From Chara braunii (taxonomy: Eukaryota > Streptophyta > Charophyceae > Charales > Characeae), in the NCBI GenBank assembly GCA_003427395.1, contig BFEA01000206.1, positions 1,125,650 to 1,189,649 on the forward strand: a stretch of 64,000 nucleotides of DNA, read 5' to 3'. Both the position numbers and the translations under genes were made by a program. Under the pieces are notes generated by a model. The model was not told the origin of the DNA and searched no databases. It worked only from the letters and a program-made list of their open reading frames with translations. This document shows, in pieces, positions 1 to 9,990 of the stretch (the stretch's first letter is position 1; each line of letters opens with the position of its first letter).

Positions 1-911
1 CCCTCTCCCTCCCCTCCTGTCTCTTTCCTCTCTACTCGCCGTAACACTCAATATTCTCATTCCACAGGGCGTGGTTACGTCTTTCCTCTGTCAGATTGTG
101 CATGAATGCATCGATAACAGGTATGCAATCACAGAACAAATGGCAAGCAGAGGGACTCACAGAACAAATGGCAAGCAGAGGGACTCACAGAACAAATGGC
201 AAGCAGAGGGACTCACAGAACAAATGGCAAGCAGAGGGTTTCACACTGACTCCCGTGGCAACAGAAAGCGAGCAACCATTTAGATGGGAGTAGGTGCAAG
301 CTGAACAAAGAGAGGCGTTCTGCGAGCACACAAACTCGCCAATTGTGGGGCAGCAGCTCATTATGTGAAGAGGTCACTGCAAACCAAAGCATACCAATGG
401 GATAAGGGAGAACCTGGGTAAGGAGGTAGCCTGGTGCCGTGACAAGAGAGGAACGACCGAGAGAGAGATAACCAGTGCTTGAAAAATTCACTGCCGGTTG
501 GATTGACCTAAACAACAACGAAGAGGGCAAGGATCAAATTGTCTTCTATGTTATTCCCACAGAGAAAATGACGGATGGACAGAGTTACAAAGGGAATACC
601 AATTCTCTCATCTTTCTACAAGCTCCCGCGCACACACAGGACGACTCTGCCTGTTGTTCTTGTGCACCTCCTTTCTCCCCGCACCGCACTTCGCCGTCAC
701 CACTGCCACCCCGCCCCCCGCCCTCCCTCCCTCCCTCCCTCCCCACTCTCTATCACCACCGCCACCACCACCACCAAACACACAAACAAAACACAAAACC
801 CAAAACCCATTCAACATTTGACGCTGACCGATTGCTGTCACTTTTGTATGAAACTACAACGCCTGAGGCCTAGCAACTCGCTACCGCTGTTCCACCACCG
901 GTTGGCACCCC
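1..911. other. Intergenic region downstream of INTS3
   Basis: This lies 3' of the minus-strand INTS3 gene and should contain its 3' UTR. I see no convincing exon and no clear AATAAA-type signal on the minus strand. It contains a 28-bp minisatellite (131-238) and a C/T-rich stretch with CCCT/CCTC runs at about 660-760. Short ORFs here come from these low-complexity tracts. Confidence 0.6.
131..238. repeat. 28-bp minisatellite, four copies
   Basis: A 28-bp unit beginning ACAGAACAAATGGCAAGCAG starts at 131, 159, 187 and 215, the last copy being partial. The copies look identical. Because 28 is not a multiple of three, successive units change frame, so the overlapping short ORFs are not evidence of coding. 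Confidence 0.95.
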
Positions 912-3900
912 TCACACATCCACTTGAACCCCCCTTTCCACCATTCTCAATCCCGCTTGAGATCGATCCCTAGGGTCGGGGGCCTTGCCCCCTCCTCCGT
1001 GCGTTGCCACGGCATCATCGTGGCCCAAAGATTGCCTATGGTGTTCCGCAATGCGCTCTTCCCCTCCCGCAGCTGCTGTTGCATCACTCCCGCCCGCCTC
1101 CTCTCCCTGCTGTGACTTGACCTCCGCTCTCGCATTGCCGCCCCCTCCGAATGCCATGGAGTTCACTAGAAGCAACCCCGGGCCCTTCCTCTTCGAGCCA
1201 TCACCCTCGTCCTCTTTCCCCATCGCCGGCTCCGCCGGACCCCTTCCTTGCCCCATCATTAGTCTGTTGGCACGCCTTCCTCCCCCATAGCCCACCCCGT
1301 TCCCTATCGCGCTGGCGACAACCGTGTCGTTCTGCAGCTGCTGCCGCTGCTGCTGCTGCTTACCCCCTTTCGCAGTACCTCCCACCACCCTCTCCTCTCC
1401 CCTTCGTTCCCCCTCTACCCTGAACAGCTGCAGCTCCTGCAGCCGCTCGTGGTGATTCGCATTCCACCCTGCCAGCACCGCGCCCGAAAACCGTCCATAC
1501 TTTTCCGGTAGAGAGAGCACCGCCTGCAGCAGCTGACCGTTGGGGACCACGGGCCTCAGCAAGGACAGCATCCCCGATAACATCTCGACACCAACACCCG
1601 CATCCCCACATACCGTAACAACAACTCCTAGGACTTGCATCACCGATCTAGCGACGTTCGCTTTCGCAGCATGTGATTCTGCAATCAGAAGACGCCACAT
1701 GGCAGCCTGATCCATTGATTCCCATTCTACTGATGCCCTGATAACCCGTTCCAGCCCCGGTCGATCCCCAAATACACGAAACTCGGACAACGCAAGCCTA
1801 CACTCGAAATTGTACATCTCTACAGGGTCTATGACACACACAAGCAGCCTGACCACCTCCTTGTTGCCGACTGCCAAATGTGGAAGGTGTCTGAAAACGT
1901 GAGGCAGAACGGCGAGCAATCTGTCCGAATTCCACAAGAAAACCGTCTGGAGGTCCGATAATAGCGCGCTCTCCATACCTCCTCTCATTCTAGCCTCCTC
2001 CGCGCCTCCATCTCCGCTGCTACCTTCCCAACCTTCCCCCCCGCTTCCTCCTCCTCCTCCGCCTCCTCCTCCTCCTTGATGAAACGCAAGACCCGTAGAC
2101 CCGCGTCCGTGCACTATCTTCCCATTCGGAAGCAAACCCGTTTTCCCCCTGCCTCCTCCTCTTCCCGCTCCTCGGCCTCCACTTCCGCGCGCGGCGTGAC
2201 TTGGCGGAGGACCTTTGCCCACATCTCTCAAAAACTCCTCGTACGCTCGGAAGGCATCTCTAGCCGTCACTTCTTCGCGGCCCCTAACCGTCCCCACCCC
2301 TTCTCTTCCCGACGCAGACATCTTCGCCCGCTTAAACTCCCTTTCCTCCGCCGCTAATCCTCCACTGGCGGCATTCTTCCTTCCACGATCGGCCAAGGGC
2401 CACGGAGCGGAAGGGCCGGCGGCGATACCACTCCTCGCCCTGTTGTAGCTTCCCCCACCCTCCTCGACGCATGCACCCTCCCTTGTTGCGCTCATGCCGC
2501 ACCCGGCATCGCCTCGGCGCCGCTCTCCTTCCCCATCTCCCCCTCCGCACGCCCGTCCACTGTCACCGCAACCCTGCGCTTCGTCCACCTTCATCGGATC
2601 ATCAACGGGAGATCGAGAGCGCCTTTTGAGAGAAGGAGAGGGTGACATCGGCACATCTGATGCTGCTGAGCGGAGAGCAATCCCTTCTCCTCCCACACAC
2701 CCATCCCCCCAAACACCGCCGTTCGGGTCGGCGCGCATGACGGTCCAGCTCTCTACAGCGCCCGACTCTCCCACTGCGCCAAGGCCAACCGCATTGCCAG
2801 AAATAGGTCCTGCATTACGGGAAGCAGCCACCTCTCCCACACGTGCAGCATGGCAGAGAAGGCGCGGACCAACAGCGAGTCCACGCGCTTGCAATGCCAC
2901 AAGAAGCGTGCGAAGCTGCTGGCTGCATGTGTCGACATAGTACTGCACCAAACAGGAGGTTACTGACACCGTTTCCTCGGGGTCTGGCGCACTTGTGGGC
3001 ACTGACGTCAGAGGCCTGAAGATCTGCTTCCCGAGCTTCTTGTCTATTGCATCTGCAAATGACGACGAAGCAGCCCACTCTCCTCTTCCCCCTTCTCCTC
3101 CTCCTCCTCCTCCTCCTCCTCCTCCTCCGCTGACATCGGCACTGTCCATTTTTTCAAGTTGCTCCCCAACGACATGGTTCGATTTCGAATTGCGCGATCC
3201 ACCCCCTCCGGCGGAAGCACCCTCCTTCACGCCTCCCCCAACCCCGCTCGTGACGGGTCTGCCTGTGCTATCACCTCCTCCCGCTCCCATCCCCGCGCCC
3301 GACGCCGTGGCAACAAGCTGCTGAAGGATGGACATCGCCATATCCTGCGTCAGAGTCGGTCCCCGCTCGACCAACCTATTCAAGGCATCACGTACTTCCG
3401 ACGTCACATCTCGCATTGCACCGACCTTTCCGGTCACTGCCTCGTTCAATTGATCAGTCTTCTTCTGCTGTTGCTGCTCCTCCCCCCGTCCTATTGATGT
3501 TCGTCTCTCCTCTCTTCTCGCCTGTGCGAACCGCATCGCGGGGTCCTCCGCCCCTCCGCCGCCTCGCGGCCGTCCGCCTCCTATCAAGGGCGGCGCAGGT
3601 TGCCCATCTTCTCCTCCTCCTCCTCCTGCTCCTCCCCTCGCAGGTCCAAAGCTCTGATGAGAAGGGGGGATTTGGCGATGTTGGCGGGGCGTCATCACCC
3701 CGGATGGCACCGAGATCCCAACCCCAGGGACGACCGGTCCTCCGACAGCAGGCCCCGCGCTGGGGCTGGCGGCACTACCCCCTCCTCCCGCACCCGAGCC
3801 CCCCTTCGCCACTGGCCACGCGTACCGCTCTCCAGGAGACCCCCCCCCGCCACCAGGCAACCACCCTCCCCCCTGCACCTGCTGGACATGATTCTGCTGC

Positions 3901-5645
3901 TGCCTCTGCTGTTGTTGGGCCAATCTAGGAGCCCCTGCTCCTCCATTCACCCTCCCTTCCTCTTCCTTGTTGTTCGCCACATTACCTCCTTCCCGTGCCC
4001 CGGCGACACCGGCGCGCTGCTGTTGCTGCTGCTGCTGCTGTTGCGAAGACGCGGGCGCTGGCGGGGGCGGCTCGAGACTCGGCCTCGGTGAGCCATTATC
4101 GATGCGCACATAAGCGGGGAAAGTTCGGCATAGCTTCTCTCTCAGCACAGGCGAGATAAGGTCCGATCCCGCCAGCGCATCCAGCGACTTTATCACTCCT
4201 GTCGAGATGAGAGCCCTCATTGACAGCTGCACGCTGTGTTTAATCATGGCCTTCCTGGACGGATCATAGCCGTCCATCATTAGAAACAAGAACTCCAGCA
4301 GCGACTGTGCGATAGGCACGTGCTTGGGCAGAGAGTTCATGATCAACAGGAGCGCAGGTTCGATGTTCATGACCTTGTCCGTCTCTGGACAGAAGAACAA
4401 CCAGTCGTAGAACAGCGCGAGCTTCGCATTGGCCTCGACGTGTTGCGATTTGCAGTACTTGAGAAGCCATCCCACCAACAACCACCTGGGCACAATTTCC
4501 GGTCCTCCTTGCGGCTGATTCTGATTAGTGGGGTGCGTGACGGAGCAGATAAAGCGGATAAGGTCGCACACAAGTGTCTCGCTCTCGGGGGTAGACAGGA
4601 AGCGCTGCCCGAACCATACCTGGTATCTTCTTTGGTTGCCCATTTTCACCTGGCTGAGAAGCCAGAAGATCTGTTTCTCCATCTCCGGCGTAACCCTCGA
4701 CGCAAGATACCTCCCTGGCGTGCGCTTGTCGTACAACTCCGCCAGGTCCGTGAAGCTCGGTGCATTCAACGCGGCCGGATTGGACATTAGGTCGCGCCAG
4801 ATGGGTTCAAATTCGGGAATGGTAGCCACATCTTGAAGGAGCCGCACCAGATCACGGCCGATCTTCAGGCAATCCGTGAAACGCTCCCGCAAGATCTGCA
4901 CACAAAATCCAATCTCCTTCTGCCGTAGCTCGTGCAATAGACCTAGAGAAGGGTTGTGACATCGACCCATGGAATGATCAGGAATGAGTCGAAGGTAAGT
5001 GTACAAGGAGAAAGTGAACAACGAACTGCTATAGAACCAGGCAGGATTTCCACAGAAGACATCCAGAAGATTCGAGGCCAACCAGATATTGCCGTGTGAC
5101 AGATCTCCGCCAGCAATCTGTCGCAGAAGCGATAGGCCCAGACTCTCCACCTCGCTGGCTCTCAGGCCCACCAGCGACCGGAACACCCACAACACCTGCA
5201 CACGCACCCCCTCAAGGAGTCGTGGGTACCGATCCACCACTTTCTGCAGCGTGCTCAGACACGTGGCGTACCCATCACGTGTCACGTAGCTCATGTACGA
5301 CAAGTATTTTGACGCCGATTGGCATTCTGTCAGTATTCCGTACAGCAACCCGTTCACCACCTCTGCGTGATGCGCCGCGCTCTCCGACACCTTATCCTGA
5401 AGCCGACCGTGCACCTCGCTATCTGCCACCAAGCTCCCCAATACCTCTTGGACGATAGCGAACTGGGTAACAAGAGTCCTATCAAGATCATCCTGAGAAT
5501 CGTATCCTCCCCGGATCATCAACTTCGATGTCTGCTGCTGCTGTTCTATATCTGCGCCACCGCCTCCACCTCCACCTCCACCGCCGCCGCCGCCGCCGTG
5601 CGCAGGGCTCGGCGCGCGCCGCCCGCCATCAACCACGAACGTCAT
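912..5645 (-). CDS. INTS3: Integrator complex subunit 3 (INTS3), single uninterrupted ORF
   Basis: Encodes about 1577 aa of Integrator subunit 3, the scaffold of the nuclear Integrator complex (snRNA 3'-end processing, promoter-proximal termination); in animals it is also in the SOSS complex. Residues ~42-514 match the INTS3 N-terminal domain: conserved stretches include IPEFEPIWRDL, CDLIRFIC, NAKLALFYDWLFF and MNIEPALLLIMNS. The C-terminal helical region is recognisable in pieces: ~864-940 (GKQIFRPL...YYVDTCSQQL), ~1127-1145, and ~1224-1410 (CVIDPVEMYNF, SVEWESMDQAAMW). Gly-, Gln-, Ser- and Arg-rich insertions separate them, making the protein about 1.5 times human INTS3. I chose the ATG at 5645; the frame is open 18 nt further only to a TTG. 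A second in-frame ATG (5519) directly precedes the conserved domain and follows a poly-Gly run. No introns are needed. A basic KRK patch near the C-terminus may aid nuclear import (inference). Confidence 0.9.
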   Translation of the reverse strand: MTFVVDGGRRAPSPAHGGGGGGGGGGGGGGADIEQQQQTSKLMIRGGYDSQDDLDRTLVTQFAIVQEVLGSLVADSEVHGRLQDKVSESAAHHAEVVNGLLYGILTECQSASKYLSYMSYVTRDGYATCLSTLQKVVDRYPRLLEGVRVQVLWVFRSLVGLRASEVESLGLSLLRQIAGGDLSHGNIWLASNLLDVFCGNPAWFYSSSLFTFSLYTYLRLIPDHSMGRCHNPSLGLLHELRQKEIGFCVQILRERFTDCLKIGRDLVRLLQDVATIPEFEPIWRDLMSNPAALNAPSFTDLAELYDKRTPGRYLASRVTPEMEKQIFWLLSQVKMGNQRRYQVWFGQRFLSTPESETLVCDLIRFICSVTHPTNQNQPQGGPEIVPRWLLVGWLLKYCKSQHVEANAKLALFYDWLFFCPETDKVMNIEPALLLIMNSLPKHVPIAQSLLEFLFLMMDGYDPSRKAMIKHSVQLSMRALISTGVIKSLDALAGSDLISPVLREKLCRTFPAYVRIDNGSPRPSLEPPPPAPASSQQQQQQQQQRAGVAGAREGGNVANNKEEEGRVNGGAGAPRLAQQQQRQQQNHVQQVQGGGWLPGGGGGSPGERYAWPVAKGGSGAGGGGSAASPSAGPAVGGPVVPGVGISVPSGVMTPRQHRQIPPSHQSFGPARGGAGGGGGEDGQPAPPLIGGGRPRGGGGAEDPAMRFAQARREERRTSIGRGEEQQQQKKTDQLNEAVTGKVGAMRDVTSEVRDALNRLVERGPTLTQDMAMSILQQLVATASGAGMGAGGGDSTGRPVTSGVGGGVKEGASAGGGGSRNSKSNHVVGEQLEKMDSADVSGGGGGGGGGGGEGGRGEWAASSSFADAIDKKLGKQIFRPLTSVPTSAPDPEETVSVTSCLVQYYVDTCSQQLRTLLVALQARGLAVGPRLLCHAARVGEVAASRNAGPISGNAVGLGAVGESGAVESWTVMRADPNGGVWGDGCVGGEGIALRSAASDVPMSPSPSLKRRSRSPVDDPMKVDEAQGCGDSGRACGGGDGEGERRRGDAGCGMSATREGACVEEGGGSYNRARSGIAAGPSAPWPLADRGRKNAASGGLAAEEREFKRAKMSASGREGVGTVRGREEVTARDAFRAYEEFLRDVGKGPPPSHAARGSGGRGAGRGGGRGKTGLLPNGKIVHGRGSTGLAFHQGGGGGGGGGGSGGEGWEGSSGDGGAEEARMRGGMESALLSDLQTVFLWNSDRLLAVLPHVFRHLPHLAVGNKEVVRLLVCVIDPVEMYNFECRLALSEFRVFGDRPGLERVIRASVEWESMDQAAMWRLLIAESHAAKANVARSVMQVLGVVVTVCGDAGVGVEMLSGMLSLLRPVVPNGQLLQAVLSLPEKYGRFSGAVLAGWNANHHERLQELQLFRVEGERRGEERVVGGTAKGGKQQQQRQQLQNDTVVASAIGNGVGYGGGRRANRLMMGQGRGPAEPAMGKEDEGDGSKRKGPGLLLVNSMAFGGGGNARAEVKSQQGEEAGGSDATAAAGGEERIAEHHRQSLGHDDAVATHGGGGKAPDPRDRSQAGLRMVERGVQVDV
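5535..5600 (-). repeat. Poly-Gly/poly-Gln coding tracts at the INTS3 N-terminus
   Basis: CCG/CCT runs on the plus strand encode 14 consecutive glycines on the minus strand, followed by a short poly-Gln tract, between the first ATG and the conserved domain. Similar trinucleotide tracts recur inside INTS3 at about 2040-2075, 3090-3130 and 4018-4045. They are candidates for length polymorphism and assembly error. Confidence 0.85.
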
Positions 5646-5764
5646 TGCGCGCCAGCAACACAACTCGCCGTAGGCTCGTACGTACGCGGCGTTCAGCTAA
5701 GCCACCGGCCAGCCACTTCCAGGACGGTCGACGCCCCCCCCCTCCCTGCTTCCCTCGCCCGAAA

Positions 5765-5787
5765 CTCCCCCCCCCCCCCCCCCCCCC
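5765..5787. repeat. Poly-C tract
   Basis: An almost pure run of about 20 cytosines just upstream of the INTS3 start codon (poly-G on the transcribed strand's sense). It could form G-quadruplex structure, and its length is likely unreliable in the assembly. Confidence 0.9.
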
Positions 5788-6297
5788 TCTTCTTCCGACC
5801 CCTTCTACACCCACCCGCCAGCCTTCGGAGATGGAGTACCGTTCACACTCTCAAGTGTGCTGCTTCAGGTGGGACGACGCCCCTTCACCAAGGATTTCCA
5901 GTTGGCTGGATATCGAAACAACTAATCAAGAAATCATCATAGCCGTCAATGCACCGGAGCGCGCTGAGGCGCGAATATGTTGTGACCCACAAATAACACA
6001 CCAGCACAGCGTGTCCGCATTCTCATCTTCCCTGCTCTTCCCCCCACCCTCACCCTCCACTCTCCCTTCCTCGCCGGCGCCAACCTCTGCCTCTCCCTTC
6101 CTTTTGTCGTGACCGCACCCCTCGACGAAGTTGTTGTCACCGCTCTCGCCGGCGTGAGCTCCAGCCGATGGCCGAAGTAAGTAATTACTCGCGCCAAATT
6201 CTTGACAGAAGCCGCTTCTCGCAGGCCGCGTCGTGAGTTCCAGTCCCCCTCCCATTCGCCGCCCGAAACACTCCTCTCGTCCTCGTCCTGGTCCTCG

Positions 6298-6332
6298 TCG
6301 TAGTCGTAGTCGTAGTCGTAGTCGTCGTCGTT
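6298..6332. repeat. Hexanucleotide (GTAGTC)n microsatellite
   Basis: About five imperfect units of GTAGTC, followed by GTCGTC. Read on the minus strand it gives the Asp-Tyr repeats of a spurious ORF. Confidence 0.8.
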
Positions 6333-6697
6333 GTCCGCCAGGTCCTGAAACCCACCAAGAGCACAGCAGAGAGGGCAGAGAGAAACGCTCACCGGAACAC
6401 GGATTTTGCCCGGGGGATCGACTTCCTCGCGCTTCGACTTCACCCGCTTCCAAGGCGCGGATACTCAACATCTCGACATCCGCGGTTCATCATATCTCGC
6501 ACTTCGGTTCTTTCTTGTCCGTTCCCCCCCCCCCCCCTAACTTCCGGGTTTTCTTATTCCCCTCCCCCCCCCCTTTTTTTTTTGTTTAATTCCCAACCAG
6601 TTCTCTCTTCGCAGCAGAGTTCTACCACCCTGTCATACGCTCAATCAGACCACCGATCGACAATGGGTCCGCTCCAACCGTGTGTCGCCACAATAAA

Positions 6698-6840
<143 letters not shown>

Positions 6841-8049
6841 AAAAAAAGAAACACACACACAATACTATTCGCTTCTCAGGTTGATCGGTAAAGAGCGCGA
6901 GGAACTCGAATGCCCTCTCCGAACGACCACCCCATCACGATAACCTTCCGTCACCTCCTCTTCCTCCTCTCCTCTCTGCTTTAGAGATGGGTCACCTTCT
7001 CCCTGATCGATCCTTTCTTGTCCACCAGCAGGATAACCTAAACCCGCCCATCACCAGCTTAAAGAAGAGAGCACGACGTCCGCGCCTCTACTCCTCCACA
7101 ACACTCTGGAAGATAACAGGAAGAGGTCGTCGCTGATCAGAGGCTACCGCCGCCTGTGATTTTCAGTGAAGTTGACGGACCGCCACGAAGGCGGGCGGGC
7201 GGGCGGGGCTCGACCGCTCAGCCCTGCCCCCCGGCTCCTTCCTCTCTCCCTCCTTCCCCTCTCTCTCTGATTTTTCGACAGATTGTGTTCGCGGTAAGCG
7301 AGTTTCGTTTCTGTTCATTCCGGGGCACCACACCTTCTGCCACCTCCCATCCTCCCCTCCTCCTTTATTAATTTTGTCCTTCAGCAGCCCCCTTACCCTC
7401 CTTGTGCCCCCGATTCCGTCCGAAATCACAACCTCCCTCCCGCTTTTGCTGTCATCGCCACCCGCCGCTCACCTTCGCTCCATACCCAACTCCATCGACG
7501 CGGGCGTCGATCGCACACCAGAGTCGCACAGCCCGACACAAACATCTGCCATCGACTAGCACGCTCCCAGAACCTTTCCTTCTTCTCAAAAAACATTTCG
7601 CCGCGATGATCTTTACACCCCACACACGCAAACCACGACGAAGGCGATCGTGCGGACGATAGCAGCGATCCCCTACCTCCCTCTTTTCGTCTTCTTCTTC
7701 TCTTTCTCCTTCTTCTTCTTCTTTGTTTTCTCCTTTCAAAGCAAACGGCGGGCCAACGTGAACACTGCGAGTAGCTGGACCTACTCCGCCTTGCCTCCCA
7801 CTCCCAATCAAAACACACCCCTCTCCGATTTCCACCTGCACTTTCTTCCACCCCCGTCTGCTCCAGCATAATCCTCCCTGCCTTTCCCACTGTCCTCCCG
7901 ATTTTCACACTCCGCCTCTCTCTCTTCGCTTTTGCTTACGTGGCGATTGCGATTATCTTGATCGCTTCCTGACCATGTTGTTAATTCTTTCCAGCACCGC
8001 GCATCCCCGTGAATGAATGTGCACAACAACTCAACTCAACTCGTCCGTT

Positions 8050-8125
8050 CGTGGGGCTATATAAGTGGGAGATTAGAACGCACGAGTCAATACTTCAGAC
8101 AAAGGGGGAGGAGCTATATAAGTCG
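8050..8125 (+). promoter_or_regulatory. Paired TATA-like motifs
   Basis: GCTATATAAG occurs twice, at about 8054 and 8110, 56 bp apart, each in a GC-rich setting (GGGGCTATATAAGTGGG and GGAGCTATATAAGTCGGG). This fits plant TATA consensus on the plus strand, but no downstream gene was recognised. An unannotated or non-coding transcript, or chance, are all possible. Confidence 0.25.
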
Positions 8126-9385
8126 GGTTCGCGTTGAAAAGGGCCACAACCAGGTGATCGATACTAGACGGACGTCGAGAGAGGTAGAGGAGCAGGTTCG
8201 GGTCTTTCCTCCGTGAACGACACGTGGCAATCAATCCAGCCAACGAGACATCATCCCCCCCACAGCGGCACACAAAATAGAGCTGTGTGCCAACCATTTA
8301 ACTGCCACCTACTTCACTCACTTCGCTCCTGGGTGGCGCGTCTTGCACTCCTCCGTCCCATTCCATACTGTAATCCCACATTCCCCGTTTCACTGTCACA
8401 CGCCCGCTCCTCCACCCCTTGCCTCACCCACTCCACTCCACTCCACCCCTTGCCTCACCCACTCCACTCCACCCCTCGCCTCTCTCTCTCTCTCTCTCTA
8501 ATTCAGCTCGGAGATACTGGGAACGGTCATCATAGTACGCCCGTTACAGCAGAGAAGGCCCGAAAGAGAGTATCCGAGACGGACCGCTACTGAAACGAAA
8601 AATAGATAGATGCCTTAGGAAATGCATGGTTATCGCACCGCCGCCTACGTCTTCCCCCTTCCCTCCCTTTCTTCCATTTCATTCCAAGTCAAGTCGGGCC
8701 TTGATGGATGGAGGAACGGCTCAGGACACAACAAAGGAACCGCACTCGCCGGCTGGCTGGCTCTAGTATCCTACTAGACAGGACGGGAGAGAAAAATGCG
8801 GGAGCTATCCCACCACTGCCCGCTCTTTCTGATGCATCGACCCCAATTTTCCGTGATCATGCATGCTGCCAACCACTTGCTCTCTCCCTTTCATTCAAAC
8901 GACCCCGCGCTCGATGCGCTTGGTGTTCCTCCCTCCCACATTTTCACGCACGGCCTCGCTCTTCCTTCGCTCATATCACCCAACACCTCCCCCCCCCACA
9001 CACACACACTCACCACCCAGACCCTCCTCCCTTCTCTACACGTCGTTCTCGATAAATGATGGACGGTCACGGAAGAAGGCCAGACCTGCTGTGAAAGGGC
9101 AGATTCTGACTACTACCGTAGGGTGAAGTTTGCCCCTTGCCAGGAATCTAATGTTTTCGACCCATTAGCTTGTTGCCGTCCGATCAAATCGCCCGTCCGC
9201 GTACGCATGACCAAGTGCGCTTTCGATACCCCCCGAACTGGTTCCTTATTTGCTAGACAAGCGACCTAGGGAAAGAACACACGTGTGGGCAATGGTTTGT
9301 TTGAGCGTGACTATGTGACAACTGCATGCAGGGTGTGAGTCCGCCTAATGGCAGTAGTGCGTGTGACGTTGTCGTTCGAAGAACG

Positions 9386-9387
<2 letters not shown>

Positions 9388-9422
<35 letters not shown>
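9388..9422. repeat. (AG)n microsatellite
   Basis: About 17 AG units, nearly perfect. Confidence 0.95.
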
Positions 9423-9425
<3 letters not shown>

Positions 9426-9990
9426 CACGGAGGAGATGAAACCCGACAGCACAGACTGCCTACAGATTCAGGGATCCCGGTCGTTCGGCCATGCTTCGCT
9501 TTCCTGCTCTAGTGACCCGAGCACGTAGCTTTTTGATGAACGCGCGGGCACCAGCACTCAACAGAACGCCACCACAACTGCTGACGTGGCCGTTTCCAAA
9601 CGCAGATCACAAACGTCGCGCCGAGTGTGAAAGTTACACCAGCTGCGAGATTACTACATGTACCACTTTCGGCAAAGGCATCCTATTCCTTTCGCGGCCA
9701 GATGCCTACGCATTTTGTCCGAAAAAATCTCGGCTTGCTCGTGCGGGATGGGCTACCCCTTCCACACCAGGCAACGGCGCTTCGTACAGGTCATGCACTC
9801 CACGCCGGCCTCTGGCACGCAGATCGGACGGACGAACGCACGCCGTAGATCGCCTGCGCTCACGTTTTCCACTGTCCTCCTCTGATGCTCGACTTCCTGA
9901 TCTTGTCCGGTTGACGCCTCTCTGTTCTGCTCTCCCATCTCATCGTCGGACGCCAACATAAACCCCGCCACAAGCAAGGCAGGGGGCCGG

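Larger units (their letters stand above)
8001..9990. other. Gene-free region with a possible TATA-box pair
   Basis: C/T-rich at first, then of mixed composition. It holds two TATA-like motifs (8055 and 8111), a tandem CCACTCCA-type repeat near 8430-8475, a (CT)n near 8481-8500 and an (AG)n run at 9388-9422. The longest ORF (9491-9961, plus) has no recognisable domain. The opposite strand of the same stretch reads a Cys-rich peptide interrupted by a stop. Confidence 0.45.

Noticed and set aside
131-238. A CRISPR-like array (regular 28-bp repeats)
   Set aside because: The copies are contiguous without unique spacers, and the genome is eukaryotic; it is a minisatellite.
5319-6112. Plus-strand ORFs of 194 and 207 codons over the INTS3 5' end
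   Set aside because: They are antisense shadows of INTS3 and of C-rich sequence with no domain.
5926-6471. Minus-strand 165-181-codon ORFs upstream of INTS3, one with Asp-Tyr repeats
   Set aside because: The repeats come from a GTAGTC microsatellite; no recognisable domain and no promoter context.
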